Part shown: one piece after another, positions 18,448-28,455 of the stretch
Position numbering within the stretch: position 1 is the first letter of the stretch
Layout of the letters: each line of letters starts with the position of its first letter
NCBI RefSeq assembly: GCF_019797845.1
Contig: NZ_CP081864.1
Coordinates: 3,534,001-3,598,000 of the forward strand
Direction: 5' to 3'
From: Symbiopectobacterium purcellii
GTDB taxonomy: Bacteria; Pseudomonadota; Gammaproteobacteria; Enterobacterales; Enterobacteriaceae
Length of the DNA stretch: 64,000 nucleotides
The notes under the pieces: generated by a model
Databases searched by the model: none
What the model was told of the DNA's origin: nothing
What the model saw: the letters and a program-made list of their open reading frames with translations, nothing else
Translations under genes and position numbers: made by a program

Positions 18448-18639
18448 ATGACCTCTCATACCCCTGAAACCCTAAGCGCGTATCTGCAACAGATGGAAAC
18501 CCTGCTGAATCTGCCACTCCCCCCGGAGCGCCATGACGCGGTGCTGCTCCAGTTACAGCGCATCGCAGAGATGGCGCAGCCGCTGATGGACTATCCGCTG
18601 GAGATGCGGGAAGAGATCGCGGGGGTTTATCAATTATGA
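18448..18639 (+). CDS. hpxX: AtzG-like small subunit (HpxX)
   Basis: This 63-residue protein resembles AtzG/HpxX (DUF4089 type). In the characterised AtzE-AtzG pair the small protein is a structural partner needed for stability of the amidase. Here it has a good AGGAG site and its TGA overlaps the ATG of the amidase gene, so the two products are made together. It has no enzymatic motif of its own. Its small size makes the call depend partly on its neighbour. Confidence 0.8.
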   Translation: MTSHTPETLSAYLQQMETLLNLPLPPERHDAVLLQLQRIAEMAQPLMDYPLEMREEIAGVYQL

Positions 18640-20045
18640 CCCTCCCGTTGTCGATGGCGGAACTCACCGCATTATCCATCACCCAACTGCAACAACATCT
18701 GCAACGTGGAGAACTTGCCGCCCGTGAGATCGCCGACATTACGCTGGATGCCATCGCGCAGCGACACCCAACGTTAAATGCCTATACCCAGGTCACAGGC
18801 CAACGTATGCAACAAGAGGCCGATGCGCTGGATGCGAGGCGACTGCGCGGCGACGTTTTGCCAGCGTTGGCAGGTGTGCCTTATGCGGTAAAGAACCTGT
18901 TTGACGTTGCCGGAGAAACCACGCTGGCAGGCGCACAGCTGTTTGCCGACCAGCCTCCCGCCAAGCGCGATGCGTTTGCGCTGCGCCAGTTAAGCGCCAG
19001 CGGTGCTCTGCTTTACGGCATGCTGAATATGGATGCTTACGCCTACGGTTTCACCACCGAAAACAGTCACTACGGACCGACTCGCCATCCACTCGATCCA
19101 ACCCGCATCGCGGGAGGTTCTTCCGGTGGCTCCGCCGCTGCGGTCGGCGCGGGACTGGTGCACTTTTCACTGGGCAGCGATACCAATGGTTCGATTCGGG
19201 TGCCCGCGTCGCTGTGCGGCATTTTTGGTCTGAAGCCGACGTTTGGCCGCTTATCGCGTGAAGGTAGCCACCCGTTTGTTGCCAGCCTCGATCATATCGG
19301 CCCAATGGCACGTCGCACGGAGGATTTGGCCCAGGTGTTCGATGCCTTACAGGGCATGGATAGTGACGATCGCTTTCAGTGCCCGCAGCCGCTCCTTTCT
19401 AGCGCATCCCGCTTGCAGGAGGGCGCCCACGGCCTGCGCAGTGCCGTGCTTTCTGGTTACTTTAGTGAGGCCTGCGATGATGATGCGCGCGCTGCCGTGC
19501 AACGTGTGGCACACGCGCTGGCGACCAGCGAAGAAAGGATCATCGCCCAGGCCGAGCTGGCTCGCACCGCCGCCTTTATTCTCTCGGCCAGCGAAGGGGG
19601 CAACCGTTATCTCTCCGCCCTAAGCCACGCGCCTGAAAAATTTGAGCCGCATTCACGTGAACGCCTGACGGCGGGCGCCATGTTGCCTTCGGCCTGGTAT
19701 CTACAGGCTCAGCGCTTTCGTGACGTCTTTCGCCGTCAGGTATTACCGCTGTTTGAACACGTGGACCTGCTGATTGCCCCGGCGACGCCGTGCTGCGCCA
19801 CCCTTATCGGCCAGGAAACGATGCGAATCAATCACACCGATCTGCCCGTACGCGCCAGTATGGGCATGTTGACCCAGCCTATTTCGTTTGTCGGGCTTCC
19901 CGTCGTCACCGTGCCGTTGATGACCACAAAAGGGTTACCGATTGGCGTGCAACTTATTGCTGCCCCATGGCGGGAAGATATTTGTCTGCGTGCCGCCTGG
20001 GCACTGGAACAATCCGGCGTGGTCAGCGCCATTTCCTGCCAGTAA
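18636..20045 (+). CDS. hpxY: AtzE/HpxY-family amidase
   Basis: This amidase-signature hydrolase of 469 residues has the Ser-cisSer-Lys catalytic set: the lysine in YAVKNLFDVAG, the glycine/serine-rich GGSSGGSAAAVGAG, and the nucleophile segment SDTNGSIRVPAS. Relatives act on carbamoyl amides: AtzE on 1-carboxybiuret, HpxY in oxalurate/oxamate breakdown. With oxalurate expected from the neighbouring aminotransferase, an oxalurate or oxamate role fits. In Klebsiella the hpxWXYZ set also has a gamma-glutamyltransferase-like HpxW and HpxZ, and neither is next to this pair. Confidence 0.85.
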   Translation: MTLPLSMAELTALSITQLQQHLQRGELAAREIADITLDAIAQRHPTLNAYTQVTGQRMQQEADALDARRLRGDVLPALAGVPYAVKNLFDVAGETTLAGAQLFADQPPAKRDAFALRQLSASGALLYGMLNMDAYAYGFTTENSHYGPTRHPLDPTRIAGGSSGGSAAAVGAGLVHFSLGSDTNGSIRVPASLCGIFGLKPTFGRLSREGSHPFVASLDHIGPMARRTEDLAQVFDALQGMDSDDRFQCPQPLLSSASRLQEGAHGLRSAVLSGYFSEACDDDARAAVQRVAHALATSEERIIAQAELARTAAFILSASEGGNRYLSALSHAPEKFEPHSRERLTAGAMLPSAWYLQAQRFRDVFRRQVLPLFEHVDLLIAPATPCCATLIGQETMRINHTDLPVRASMGMLTQPISFVGLPVVTVPLMTTKGLPIGVQLIAAPWREDICLRAAWALEQSGVVSAISCQ

Positions 20046-20062
20046 AGACGGTGAAAGAGTCT

Positions 20063-20241
20063 TATACCCTAAATAATTCGAGTTGCAGGACAAAACGTTT
20101 ACGTTTTGAACAGCGCTTGCGCTGGCCCACAGGGTGAATCTCAGGGATGAGATTCATTAATCCCGATGAGCTTACTCAGGTAAGTGATTCGGGTGAGAGA
20201 ACGCCGCCAACGCACCTGCAGCTTGAAGTATGACGGGTATA
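20063..20241. repeat. ERIC-type repeat with internal extra hairpins
   Basis: The ends form an inverted pair (TATACCCTAAATAATTCGAG at the left, the complement of a related TATACCC...CTTCAAGCTGCAG sequence at the right). The middle contains AGGTAAGTGATTCGGGTGAG, close to the ERIC core AAGTAAGTGACTGGGGTGAG. The element is about 179 bp against the usual 127 bp. The extra part holds small hairpins (AAAACGTTTACGTTTT, CAGCGCTTGCGCTG and GAATCTC/GAGATTC). It lies between hpxY and proV. Confidence 0.87.
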
Positions 20242-20744
20242 TCGGGGGATGCCTGTTGGCATCCTCTATTTCAATGCGTGTAACGGGGAAATATAAAGTA
20301 TTGACAGTGGCATTTTTCCCCTTTCGATGGGGTAATCATTTTCAGTGTAATCCGAAAATAACCATCACCAAATAGCGATATAAATCACCTTTATCACTGC
20401 AATGGCATAAGTAATTTCAAAAAAAATCAAAACATCATTCACACCCATTATTACCCACAATATACCTAAACGTAAAAACCATTTAAAACACCGATTTTCA
20501 AAACACACAAAAAATTTAAATACATGAAAAAATTAATAAAAAACACCAACAAATAATATAAAAACCAGACAGCATAAAATAATGGATAATGGCCTATCAG
20601 ACGGCATGAAAATGAATATCCTCATAGCACCATCCTCGGCATCAAGGGTTGCCTCAGAATCTGAGTATGGTAGGGTATGGCGTGTTTTCACCTTCATCAG
20701 GACGAAATATAGAACGATAAATCACAGAGGAATTTTATCATTTC
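20242..20744 (+). promoter_or_regulatory. proU upstream region: candidate promoter and A-rich tract
   Basis: This gene-free stretch precedes proV. A perfect -35 hexamer TTGACA lies at 20301-20306, but the -10 region is weak, as is typical of the osmotically controlled proU promoter. From about 20400 to 20580 the plus strand is extremely A-rich with many A-tracts, resembling the curved, H-NS-silenced downstream element of E. coli proU. Both assignments are inferred from position and composition. No small gene is convincing here. Confidence 0.6.
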
Positions 20745-21947
20745 ATGGCAATAAAACTCGAAGTTAAGCATCTCTATAAAATATTTGGCGAGCACCCTGA
20801 CAGGGCATTTAAACTGATAGACAAAGGGCTAAACAAAGATCAGATCTTTGAAAAAACCGGGCTCACTGTCGGCGTGAAAGACGCCAATCTGGCCATTGAA
20901 GAAGGCGAGATATTCGTCATCATGGGATTATCCGGCTCGGGTAAATCCACACTGGTACGCCTTCTCAATCGTCTGATTGAACCGACTCGCGGTCAGGTAC
21001 TGATCGACGGCGAAAACATCGCTGAGGTATCAGACACGGAACTGCGCGCCCTGCGCCGCAAAAAAATCAGCATGGTGTTCCAGTCATTCGCCTTGATGCC
21101 GCACCTGAGCGTGTTGGCTAACACGGCGTTTGGCATGGAGTTGGCGGGCGTCGATAAAGCACAGCGCGAACAGAAAGCGCTCGAAGCGCTGCAACAGGTG
21201 GGTCTTGAAGCCTATGCCAACACGTATCCGGATGAGCTTTCCGGCGGGATGCGTCAACGCGTCGGTCTGGCGCGTGCACTGGCAAACGATCCCGATATCC
21301 TGCTGATGGACGAAGCGTTTTCAGCGCTCGATCCGCTGATCCGCACTGAAATGCAAGATGAGTTGGTGAAACTGCAATCGCGCCACCAGCGCACCATCGT
21401 ATTTATTTCCCACGATCTGGACGAAGCCATGCGCATCGGCGATCGCATCGCCATTATGCACGGTGGTGAAGTGATCCAGGTAGGCACGCCGGATGAAATT
21501 CTCAACAACCCGGCTAATGACTATGTGCGTACCTTCTTCCGCGGCGTGGATATCAGCCACGTGTTCAGTGCCAAAGATATTGCGCGTCGTCGTCCCGTCA
21601 CTTTGATCCGCAAAACGCCCGGCGTTGGGCCGCGCTCGGCGCTCAAGATCCTACAGGATGATGACCGTGAATATGGCTACGTGCTGGAAAAAGGCAAAAA
21701 ATTTATCGGCGTGGTGTCTATCGATTCGCTGAAAAAAGCACTACACGCGCAACAACCGCTGGAACAGGCTTTGCTGCCCGACCCTGCCCCCGTGCCCGCA
21801 GATATGTCACTTAACGAGCTGATTTCACAGGTTGCGCAGGCCCCCTGCGCCGTACCGGTCATCGGTGAGAACAGTGAATATATCGGCATTATTTCCAAGG
21901 GCATGCTGTTACAGGCATTAGACAAGGAGGGCAGCAACAATGACTAA
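20745..21947 (+). CDS. proV: Glycine betaine/proline ABC transporter ATPase
   Basis: ProV drives the ProU osmoprotectant importer for glycine betaine and proline betaine. Its 400 residues have the family's layout: an N-terminal region, Walker [10 protein letters not shown] at 61-69, signature LSGGMRQR, Walker [13 protein letters not shown], and two C-terminal CBS-type modules (about 280-395) thought to sense ionic strength. The gene overlaps proW by eight bases (ATGACTAA). It is the first gene of proVWX, downstream of the A-rich control region. Confidence 0.97.
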   Translation: MAIKLEVKHLYKIFGEHPDRAFKLIDKGLNKDQIFEKTGLTVGVKDANLAIEEGEIFVIMGLSGSGKSTLVRLLNRLIEPTRGQVLIDGENIAEVSDTELRALRRKKISMVFQSFALMPHLSVLANTAFGMELAGVDKAQREQKALEALQQVGLEAYANTYPDELSGGMRQRVGLARALANDPDILLMDEAFSALDPLIRTEMQDELVKLQSRHQRTIVFISHDLDEAMRIGDRIAIMHGGEVIQVGTPDEILNNPANDYVRTFFRGVDISHVFSAKDIARRRPVTLIRKTPGVGPRSALKILQDDDREYGYVLEKGKKFIGVVSIDSLKKALHAQQPLEQALLPDPAPVPADMSLNELISQVAQAPCAVPVIGENSEYIGIISKGMLLQALDKEGSNND

Positions 21948-23082
21948 CGCAACCAATCCGTGGGACACCACGCAAACACCGGTCAATGCTGCCGAACAGG
22001 CAGCCACCAGCAGCAATGGCGATCCCTGGTCATCGGCAGCACAGAGTGCATCGGCTTCGGGTGACGCCGCGACTAACAGCGCAGATGCCTGGGGTGCGCC
22101 CGCTCAGGATGCCGCCCAGTCTGGCGCTGATTGGCTGAACAGCGCCCCGGCACCGGCTCAGGAACACTTTTCGCTGTTAGATCCGTTCAAAGACACGTTG
22201 ATTCCGTTGGATCATTGGGTCACCGGAGGGATCGACTGGCTGGTGCTGCATTTCCGTCCGCTGTTTCAAGGCATTCGCGTGCCGGTTGACATCATTCTCA
22301 ACGGTTTCCAGCAGGCGCTGTTAGGTATGCCAGCACCGATTGCCATTGTGGTGTTCTCCCTTATCGCCTGGCAGATGTCATCACTGGGTATGGGGGCCGC
22401 AACGTTGATATCGTTGGTCGCCATCGGTGCTATCGGTGCCTGGTCACAGGCCATGGTCACGCTGGCGCTGGTATTAACCGCCCTGTTCTTTTGCATGCTG
22501 CTTGGTCTGCCGCTCGGCATCTGGCTGGCGCGCAGTGAGCGTGCAGCAAAAGTGGTGCGCCCGTTGCTCGACGCCATGCAAACCACACCGGCGTTTGTGT
22601 ATCTGGTGCCGATTGTCATGCTGTTTGGTATCGGGAATGTCCCCGGTGTGGTGGTCACCATTATCTTTGCACTGCCGCCGATTGTGCGTTTGACCATCCT
22701 CGGTATCCGGCAGGTGCCCGCCGATCTGGTAGAGGCCGCGGAGTCCTTTGGCGCCAGTCCGCGCCAGATGCTGTTCAAAGTACAGTTACCGTTGGCAATG
22801 CCCACCATCATGGCGGGGGTTAACCAGACGCTGATGCTCGCGCTCTCCATGGTGGTGATTGCTTCGATGATCGCCGTGGGCGGATTGGGGCAGATGGTGC
22901 TGCGCGGTATCGGGCGTCTGGATATGGGACTGGCCGCCGTGGGCGGCGTCGGGATCGTTATTCTTGCCATCATTCTGGACCGATTGACTCAGTCTCTGGG
23001 ACGTGACCGCCGTAGCCGTGGCAATCAATCCTGGTATCGCACCGGTCCGTTGGGGCTGATCTTGCGCCCGTTCACGCGTTAA
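21940..23082 (+). CDS. proW: Glycine betaine/proline ABC transporter permease
   Basis: ProW is the membrane subunit of ProU. The conserved membrane domain starts around residue 90 and carries the EAA motif region [23 protein letters not shown]. The protein is 380 residues, about 25 more than E. coli ProW. The difference lies in the hydrophilic N-terminal tail, which is rich in Ala, Ser, Gln and Trp and contains loosely repeated segments ([24 protein letters not shown]). The start ATG overlaps the end of proV. Confidence 0.96.
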   Translation: MTNATNPWDTTQTPVNAAEQAATSSNGDPWSSAAQSASASGDAATNSADAWGAPAQDAAQSGADWLNSAPAPAQEHFSLLDPFKDTLIPLDHWVTGGIDWLVLHFRPLFQGIRVPVDIILNGFQQALLGMPAPIAIVVFSLIAWQMSSLGMGAATLISLVAIGAIGAWSQAMVTLALVLTALFFCMLLGLPLGIWLARSERAAKVVRPLLDAMQTTPAFVYLVPIVMLFGIGNVPGVVVTIIFALPPIVRLTILGIRQVPADLVEAAESFGASPRQMLFKVQLPLAMPTIMAGVNQTLMLALSMVVIASMIAVGGLGQMVLRGIGRLDMGLAAVGGVGIVILAIILDRLTQSLGRDRRSRGNQSWYRTGPLGLILRPFTR

Positions 23083-23110
23083 TCACATTACACATAAAGA
23101 GGGATAAACC

Positions 23111-24112
23111 ATGATGCAGAAAACCGGATTCGGGGCTGTTGCCCTGATTGCCGCGCTGACAGGCTCGCCGCTCTATGCCGCCGATCAGCCGGGCAAAGGT
23201 ATCCGTGTTCAGCCCGTGCAGAGCACCATTTCGGAAGAAACCTTCCAGACGCTGCTGGTCAGCCGCGCGCTGGAGAAACTGGGCTACGACGTGCAACCGA
23301 TCCGCGAAGTGGATTACAACGTCGCCTATATGTCCATCGCCTCCGGCGATGCCACCTTCACCGCAGCCAACTGGGATCCGCTTCAAGCAGACATGTACAA
23401 AGCGGCGGGCGGTGATGTCAAATTTTATCGCGACGGCGTCTACGTTGGCGGCGCAGCGCAGGGCTATCTGATCGACAAAAAGACCGCGGAAAAGTACCAG
23501 ATAACCAACGTTGAGCAATTGAAAGATCCGGAGATCGCCAAGCTGTTTGATACCAACGGTGATGGCAAAGCGGACCTGATCGGCTGTGCGCCGGGTTGGG
23601 GTTGTGAAGCCGCCATCAATCATCACCTTCAGGCTTACGGATTAAGCAATACGGTCGAGCACAATCAGGGTAACTACGCCGCGATGATCGCGGATGCCAT
23701 TACCCGCTATAAAGAAGGCAAGCCGGTTTTCTATTACACGTGGACACCCTACTGGGTCAGTGATGTTCTGGTACCGGGGCGCGATGTTGTCTGGCTACAG
23801 GTGCCTTTCTCTTCTCAACCGGGAGAAATGAAAGGCTCCAGCACCAAGCTTGCTAACGGCAACGACTACGGCTTCCCCGTGAATAATATCCGCATCGCAG
23901 CGAACAAAGCGTGGGCCGAGAAAAATCCGGCAGCGGCCAAGCTGTTTGCCATCATGAAACTGCCGTTGGCTGACATCAACGCGCAGAATATGCGGATGCG
24001 CAGCGGAGAGAGCAGCCAGAAAGATATCGAACGCCATGTGGATGGCTGGATCAAAGCACATCAGGCACAGTTTGATGGTTGGGTAAAAACCGCCGCTGAC
24101 GCGGCAAGGTAA
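23111..24112 (+). CDS. proX: Glycine betaine-binding periplasmic protein
   Basis: ProX captures betaines in the periplasm and delivers them to ProVW. The 333-residue precursor has a signal peptide of about 23 residues (hydrophobic core, cleavage near LYA-AD). The mature part follows E. coli ProX closely, including tryptophan-bearing segments likely to build the aromatic ligand cage ([25 protein letters not shown]). It lies 28 bases after proW and ends before a strong terminator. Confidence 0.96.
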   Translation: MMQKTGFGAVALIAALTGSPLYAADQPGKGIRVQPVQSTISEETFQTLLVSRALEKLGYDVQPIREVDYNVAYMSIASGDATFTAANWDPLQADMYKAAGGDVKFYRDGVYVGGAAQGYLIDKKTAEKYQITNVEQLKDPEIAKLFDTNGDGKADLIGCAPGWGCEAAINHHLQAYGLSNTVEHNQGNYAAMIADAITRYKEGKPVFYYTWTPYWVSDVLVPGRDVVWLQVPFSSQPGEMKGSSTKLANGNDYGFPVNNIRIAANKAWAEKNPAAAKLFAIMKLPLADINAQNMRMRSGESSQKDIERHVDGWIKAHQAQFDGWVKTAADAAR

Positions 24113-24142
24113 CCTATAGCCGCACGTTGTTATTCACTACTC

Positions 24143-24166
24143 ACAGGCCCATTCGGGCCTGTTTTT
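24143..24166 (+). terminator. Terminator of proVWX
   Basis: CAGGCCC (24144-24150) and GGGCCTG (24155-24161) form a GC-rich stem with a four-base loop, followed by TTTTT. It lies 30 bases after the proX stop. Confidence 0.9.
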
Positions 24167-24251
24167 CAGATTGCGTTCCCGGTAAACGCCCTCACGCTTA
24201 ACGGATTTGCTACAATCACGCCCACACCTTTCAGAACGCTAGTGAGTATTC

Positions 24252-25430
24252 ATGTCTTCTCAACAGGCCCAGACCGGCCTCAGCCTTCCTTTAACACTTA
24301 TCATGTCAACGGCAACCGGATTAGCCGTTGCCAGTAATTACTACGCTCAGCCGCTGTTAGACACCATCGCCAGAGCCTTTGCGCTTTCGGTTAATCAGGC
24401 AGGGCTTATTGTCACCGCCGCGCAGGTGGGCTATGCGGTAGGTTTGATGTTTCTGGTGCCGATGGGCGATATGTTTGAACGGCGTGCGCTGATTGTCACC
24501 ATGACGCTGTTAACCGCGCTGGGGCTGGTGATTACCGCACTGGCTCCGACATTACCGCTGATGCTTGCGGGCATTGGGGTCGCAGGGTTGTGCTCCGTGG
24601 TAGCCCAACTGTTGGTGCCGCTCGCGGCAACGCTGGCAACCCCCGAAACGCGTGGCAAGGTGGTCGGCACGATAATGAGCGGCCTGCTGCTCGGCATTCT
24701 GCTTGCACGCACCATTGCCGGTGCACTCGCCACGCTGGGAGGATGGCGCACCGTGTATTGGGTAGCCAGCGCACTGATGGTCATCATGGCGTTGGTACTG
24801 TGGCGTGCGCTGCCGCGTTTACCACCCAGCAATAACCTGCAATACGAGCAGTTGATCGTCTCCATTTTTCGGCTGTTTACCACCACGCCCGTGCTGCGGG
24901 TGCGTGCACTGCTTGGGTGTCTCTCTTTCGCCAATTTCAGCATTCTTTGGACCTCGATGGCGTTTCTGCTGTCGGCACCGCCTTATCACTATTCAGAGGG
25001 GATTATCGGGCTGTTTGGTTTAGTTGGGGCGGCAGGCGCACTGGCGGCCACCCGCGCCGGTCGTCTGGTCGATAAGGGAAAAGCCACAGTAACCACCACG
25101 GTGGGTCTGGTGCTGCTGTTGCTGTCTTGGGGCATGATCGCCATGGGTGCCACGGCGCTGCTACCGCTGATTGTCGGCATTGTGGTGCTCGATCTTGCCG
25201 TGCAGGGCTTGCACGTCACTAACCAAAGCGTGATCTACCAGATGATGCCGGAAGCGCGTAACCGGCTCACCGCCGGATACATGACCAGCTACTTTATCGG
25301 CGGCGCGGCGGGCTCTTTGCTGTCTGCGGCTACCTATCAGGTTGCAGGCTGGGCAGGCGTTTGCTATGCGGGTGCCGCAGTGAGCCTGCTGACGCTGCTT
25401 ATCTGGATTCCCGGCCGAAAACACGGCTGA
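24252..25430 (+). CDS. ygaY: MFS transporter (YgaY type)
   Basis: A 392-residue major facilitator with about twelve hydrophobic segments and the conserved loop 2-3 sequence GDMFERRALI. It occupies the position of E. coli ygaY between proX and ygaZ, where the K-12 gene is broken. Here the frame is complete. The family exports sugars, drugs or amino acids, and the substrate cannot be read from the sequence. Start ATG 24252 follows a modest AGTGAG site. Confidence 0.85.
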   Translation: MSSQQAQTGLSLPLTLIMSTATGLAVASNYYAQPLLDTIARAFALSVNQAGLIVTAAQVGYAVGLMFLVPMGDMFERRALIVTMTLLTALGLVITALAPTLPLMLAGIGVAGLCSVVAQLLVPLAATLATPETRGKVVGTIMSGLLLGILLARTIAGALATLGGWRTVYWVASALMVIMALVLWRALPRLPPSNNLQYEQLIVSIFRLFTTTPVLRVRALLGCLSFANFSILWTSMAFLLSAPPYHYSEGIIGLFGLVGAAGALAATRAGRLVDKGKATVTTTVGLVLLLLSWGMIAMGATALLPLIVGIVVLDLAVQGLHVTNQSVIYQMMPEARNRLTAGYMTSYFIGGAAGSLLSAATYQVAGWAGVCYAGAAVSLLTLLIWIPGRKHG

Positions 25431-25526
25431 CAGGGCCGTCAATAAGGATGTGTCACATCTCTGGCACATCCGCCGTTTTATCGGTAGGGTATTGACCACC
25501 CATTCTATTAAACGACACGTTAGCCA

Positions 25527-26285
25527 ATGATAAGCCAACAGCAGGAGAAGCACATTGAACACGCTTCTCCGCACGCCACCTTTGCCGAAGGGGTGATCAG
25601 TAGCCTGCCGATTGTGATCGGTTATCTTCCCGTCGCCTTCGCTTTTGGCCTGAATGCGGTCAAACTCGGGTATTCGCCGTGGGAAGCCGTCTTTATGTCG
25701 TGCGTGATTTACGCCGGTGCCAGTCAGTTTGTGATTACCGCCCTGCTCAGTGCCGGGATGTCTATTTGGGTGGCGGCGTTTACCGTCATGGCCATGGATG
25801 TGCGCCATGTGCTGTATGGCCCTGCGCTGCGGCACCGTATTTTGCAGCGCCTGCCAACACGCAAAACACCGTTGTGGGCGTTTGGGCTGACCGATGAAGT
25901 CTTCGCCGCGGCGACAGCGCGGCTGGCACAAAACAATCGCCGCTGGAGTGAAAACTGGATGCTGGGCGTTGCTGCCGCCTCGTGGATTTCCTGGGCCTGC
26001 GGCACAGTGATCGGCGCGTTATTCGGTAATGGGCCACTGAAAGCGTATCCCGCCGTCGAGGCGGCGCTGACCTTTATGTTGCCGGCACTGTTCCTCAGTT
26101 TTCTGCTGGCCTCTTTTAAAAAGCGGCAAAGTGGGGTCGTGGTGTGCGCGCTGGGGGGCGCCCTACTTGGCTTACTGCTGTTCTCCATTCCGGCCGCGAT
26201 CTTAGTCGGCATCGGCAGCGGCTGTGCCGCCGCACTGTTTCTCACACCGCCCGTCATGACTCAACAGGGGGAAAAATCCTCATGA
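25527..26285 (+). CDS. ygaZ: Branched-chain amino acid exporter large subunit
   Basis: YgaZ (AzlC family) forms with YgaH the L-valine exporter known from E. coli. The 252-residue protein has about six or more hydrophobic spans and the family segments SLPIVIGYLPVAFAFGL, IYAGASQF and MDVRHVLYGP. The last four bases overlap the ygaH start (ATGA), which suggests equimolar production. In E. coli the pair also exports methionine, though nothing here links it to the MetJ regulon. Confidence 0.93.
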   Translation: MISQQQEKHIEHASPHATFAEGVISSLPIVIGYLPVAFAFGLNAVKLGYSPWEAVFMSCVIYAGASQFVITALLSAGMSIWVAAFTVMAMDVRHVLYGPALRHRILQRLPTRKTPLWAFGLTDEVFAAATARLAQNNRRWSENWMLGVAAASWISWACGTVIGALFGNGPLKAYPAVEAALTFMLPALFLSFLLASFKKRQSGVVVCALGGALLGLLLFSIPAAILVGIGSGCAAALFLTPPVMTQQGEKSS

Positions 26286-26626
26286 GTAGCCAAATTTTAC
26301 TGATTGGTGTGCTGGTTGGCATGGTGAACTTTTTATTCCGCTACCTGCCACTGCGTCTCGGAGCCAGCCGAGCCTCCGGCTCACTCAAGCGCGGCAAAGT
26401 AGGCGCGGTACTCGACAGCATTGGTATCGCGTCTATCTGCGCCCTGCTGATCGTTTCCAGCGTCCCTGAGATTCAACAGCATACTAACAAGTTGTTGCCC
26501 ACACTCATCGGTTGCCTGACGCTCACGCTCTGTTTCTACCGGACACGCAGCATTGTCATCTCCACATTGTTGGGCGCGTTTTGTTACGGTATTGCTTTTA
26601 AATACCTTTCATTGGGAATTATTTAA
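26282..26626 (+). CDS. ygaH: Branched-chain amino acid exporter small subunit
   Basis: YgaH (AzlD family) is the small membrane partner of YgaZ. It has 114 residues with about four hydrophobic segments and the typical FLFRYLPLRLG sequence. The start is the ATG that overlaps the ygaZ stop. A longer upstream frame to 26144 lies within ygaZ and is not used. Confidence 0.92.
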   Translation: MSSQILLIGVLVGMVNFLFRYLPLRLGASRASGSLKRGKVGAVLDSIGIASICALLIVSSVPEIQQHTNKLLPTLIGCLTLTLCFYRTRSIVISTLLGAFCYGIAFKYLSLGII

Positions 26627-26788
26627 TATCATTGTGTTAGCAGTGCGTTATTAGTGGTTCACGTTAGCTAACACAAGGTCACTTACGTTCTGTCACAAAG
26701 TCGACGACACAATGCGACTAAATATCGTTTACCCGATTAGTAACTTTAGTTATTATACTGATCGTGATTAATGAGGTTCACATAAAAA

Positions 26789-27376
26789 ATGGATAGTCCA
26801 TCTGTACATAAGCGCGGGCTCACTGAAAGTGGCGCGCGTGACAAAAAACCTGAGTTCGATAAAAACAGTTCCTTCTCCCCCATCGAACAAATGATCAATC
26901 TGCGCGCATCGCGCAATCCAGAGTTTCCTCAACAGGAAATTTTGCTGGTGCGTTTGTGCATGCATATGCAGAACAAGATTCTGGAGCACCGCAACAAGAT
27001 TTTGCGGGAACAGGGCATCAACGAAACGTTGTTTATGGCACTGATTACGCTGGAATCTCAGGAATCACGTAGCATTCAACCATCAGAATTGAGCGCCGCA
27101 CTGGGCTCTTCGCGGACCAATGCCACCCGCATTGCCGATGAGTTAGAAAAGCGCGGTTGGATTGAACGCCGTGAAAGCGATAGCGATCGTCGCTGCTTAC
27201 ACCTGCATATGACCGATGAAGGCAAAGCGTTTCTCGATCGTCTGTTGCCACCGCAGCACCAGAGTTTGCATTTCCTCTGGTCGGCATTGGAAAAAGATGA
27301 GCAGAAGCAGTTGGAAGTATTGATGCGTAAATTGCTGGTGCGACTGGACGAAATGGACAAGATCGATAATCCATGA
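26789..27376 (+). CDS. emrR: MarR-family repressor of the EmrAB pump
   Basis: EmrR (MprA) represses the emrRAB operon and is released by hydrophobic drugs and uncouplers. The MarR core matches E. coli closely ([16 protein letters not shown], winged helix [25 protein letters not shown]). The protein is 195 residues against 176 in E. coli. About 24 extra charged residues are inserted after the initial MDS, and no alternative start codon lies before the conserved SFSPIEQM. An IS903-type element is inserted 25 bases after its stop, separating it from emrA. Confidence 0.94.
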   Translation: MDSPSVHKRGLTESGARDKKPEFDKNSSFSPIEQMINLRASRNPEFPQQEILLVRLCMHMQNKILEHRNKILREQGINETLFMALITLESQESRSIQPSELSAALGSSRTNATRIADELEKRGWIERRESDSDRRCLHLHMTDEGKAFLDRLLPPQHQSLHFLWSALEKDEQKQLEVLMRKLLVRLDEMDKIDNP

Positions 27377-27401
27377 TCTCGTCAGACCGATAATAACAAT
27401 A

Positions 27402-28455
27402 GGCTTTGTTGAATAAATAGAACTTTTAGGTGAGCATCTGCTCAGATCACTACCGTCATTTCAACATCTGCACCCCATGGCAAAGCAAAAATTTAAAATC
27501 ACCAACTGGTCTACGTACAACAAAGCTCTCAAGCTGCGCGGGTCTCTGACAATATGGCTGGATGAGTCGTCCGTTTCTGCATGGACGGAGAAAACAACGC
27601 CTGAACGGCGTGGCCGGCCGCGTCACTACTCAGATATGGCTATCACCACTGTTCTGATGATGAAACGCGTGTTTGGCCTTTCGCTAAGGGCTTTACAGGG
27701 CTTCGTTGACTCCATTTTTAAACTGATGGGGCTGCCGCTAAGATGCCCAGACTACTCGCTGCTCAGCAAGCGAGCAAAGACCGTTAAAATCAGCATAAAA
27801 ACGCCGACCCGTGGTGAAATCTCCCATCTGGTCATTGACGCAACCGGCCTGAAGGTCTTTGGCGAAGGCGAATGGAAAGTCCGGCAGCATGGTGCAGAAA
27901 GACGGCGGGTGTGGCGTAAGCTGCATCTGGCCACAGACAGTGTGACGCATGAAATTATCTGTGCTGATTTGTCACTCAGCGGCACGACTGATGCTCAGGC
28001 TCTACCGGGCCTGATAAACCAGACCCACCGGAAAATCAGGGAAGCGTCGGCTGACGGCGCTTACGATACCCGCTACTGTCATGATGTGCTGCTGAGGAAG
28101 AGGATAAAGCCTCTTATTCCTCCACGACGTGGTGCGCAATATTGGCCAGACCGATACCATGAGCGTAATCACGCGGTTGCGGATCAGCGTCTAAGCGGCA
28201 GTAACGATGTCTGGAAAAAGAAAGTGGGCTATCATAGACGCTCAGTGGCTGAAACAGCGATATTCCGGTTCAAAACGCTTCTGGGCGATCATCTAAGTCT
28301 ACGTGACTATGATGCGCAGGTAGGTGAGGCAATGGCGATGGTCAAAGCGCTTAACAAAATGACGCTGTTAGGCATGCCGAACAGCATCCGGATCGCATAA
28401 CAATCGATCTGCTAGGGGAGCTGTAGTCACAAGTTCTGATTTATTCAACAAAGCC
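27402..28455 (+). mobile_element. IS903-type insertion sequence (IS5 family), complete
   Basis: The element is 1054 bp, bounded by inverted repeats beginning GGCTTTGTTGAATAAAT at the left and its complement ending AAGCC at the right. It is flanked by a perfect 9-bp target duplication, ATAACAATA (27393-27401 and 28456-28464), the duplication length typical of IS903. Intact ends, intact transposase and a perfect duplication indicate a recent insertion. It lies between emrR and emrA. Confidence 0.96.
27477..28400 (+). CDS. IS903-type transposase
   Basis: This 307-residue IS5-family transposase shows the DDE residues: aspartates in LVIDATGLKVFGEGEW and SADGAYDTRY, and the glutamate in the helix RRSVAETAIFRFKTLLG (the Y(2)R(3)E(6)K signature region). 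It has full length with no frameshift, so the element is probably active. It is encoded in the same direction as the interrupted emr operon. Confidence 0.96.
   Translation: MAKQKFKITNWSTYNKALKLRGSLTIWLDESSVSAWTEKTTPERRGRPRHYSDMAITTVLMMKRVFGLSLRALQGFVDSIFKLMGLPLRCPDYSLLSKRAKTVKISIKTPTRGEISHLVIDATGLKVFGEGEWKVRQHGAERRRVWRKLHLATDSVTHEIICADLSLSGTTDAQALPGLINQTHRKIREASADGAYDTRYCHDVLLRKRIKPLIPPRRGAQYWPDRYHERNHAVADQRLSGSNDVWKKKVGYHRRSVAETAIFRFKTLLGDHLSLRDYDAQVGEAMAMVKALNKMTLLGMPNSIRIA

Noticed and set aside
25161..25931. 256-residue frame on the minus strand opposite ygaY and ygaZ
   Set aside because: It is antisense to two intact transporter genes and rich in residues typical of shadow frames in GC-rich DNA.
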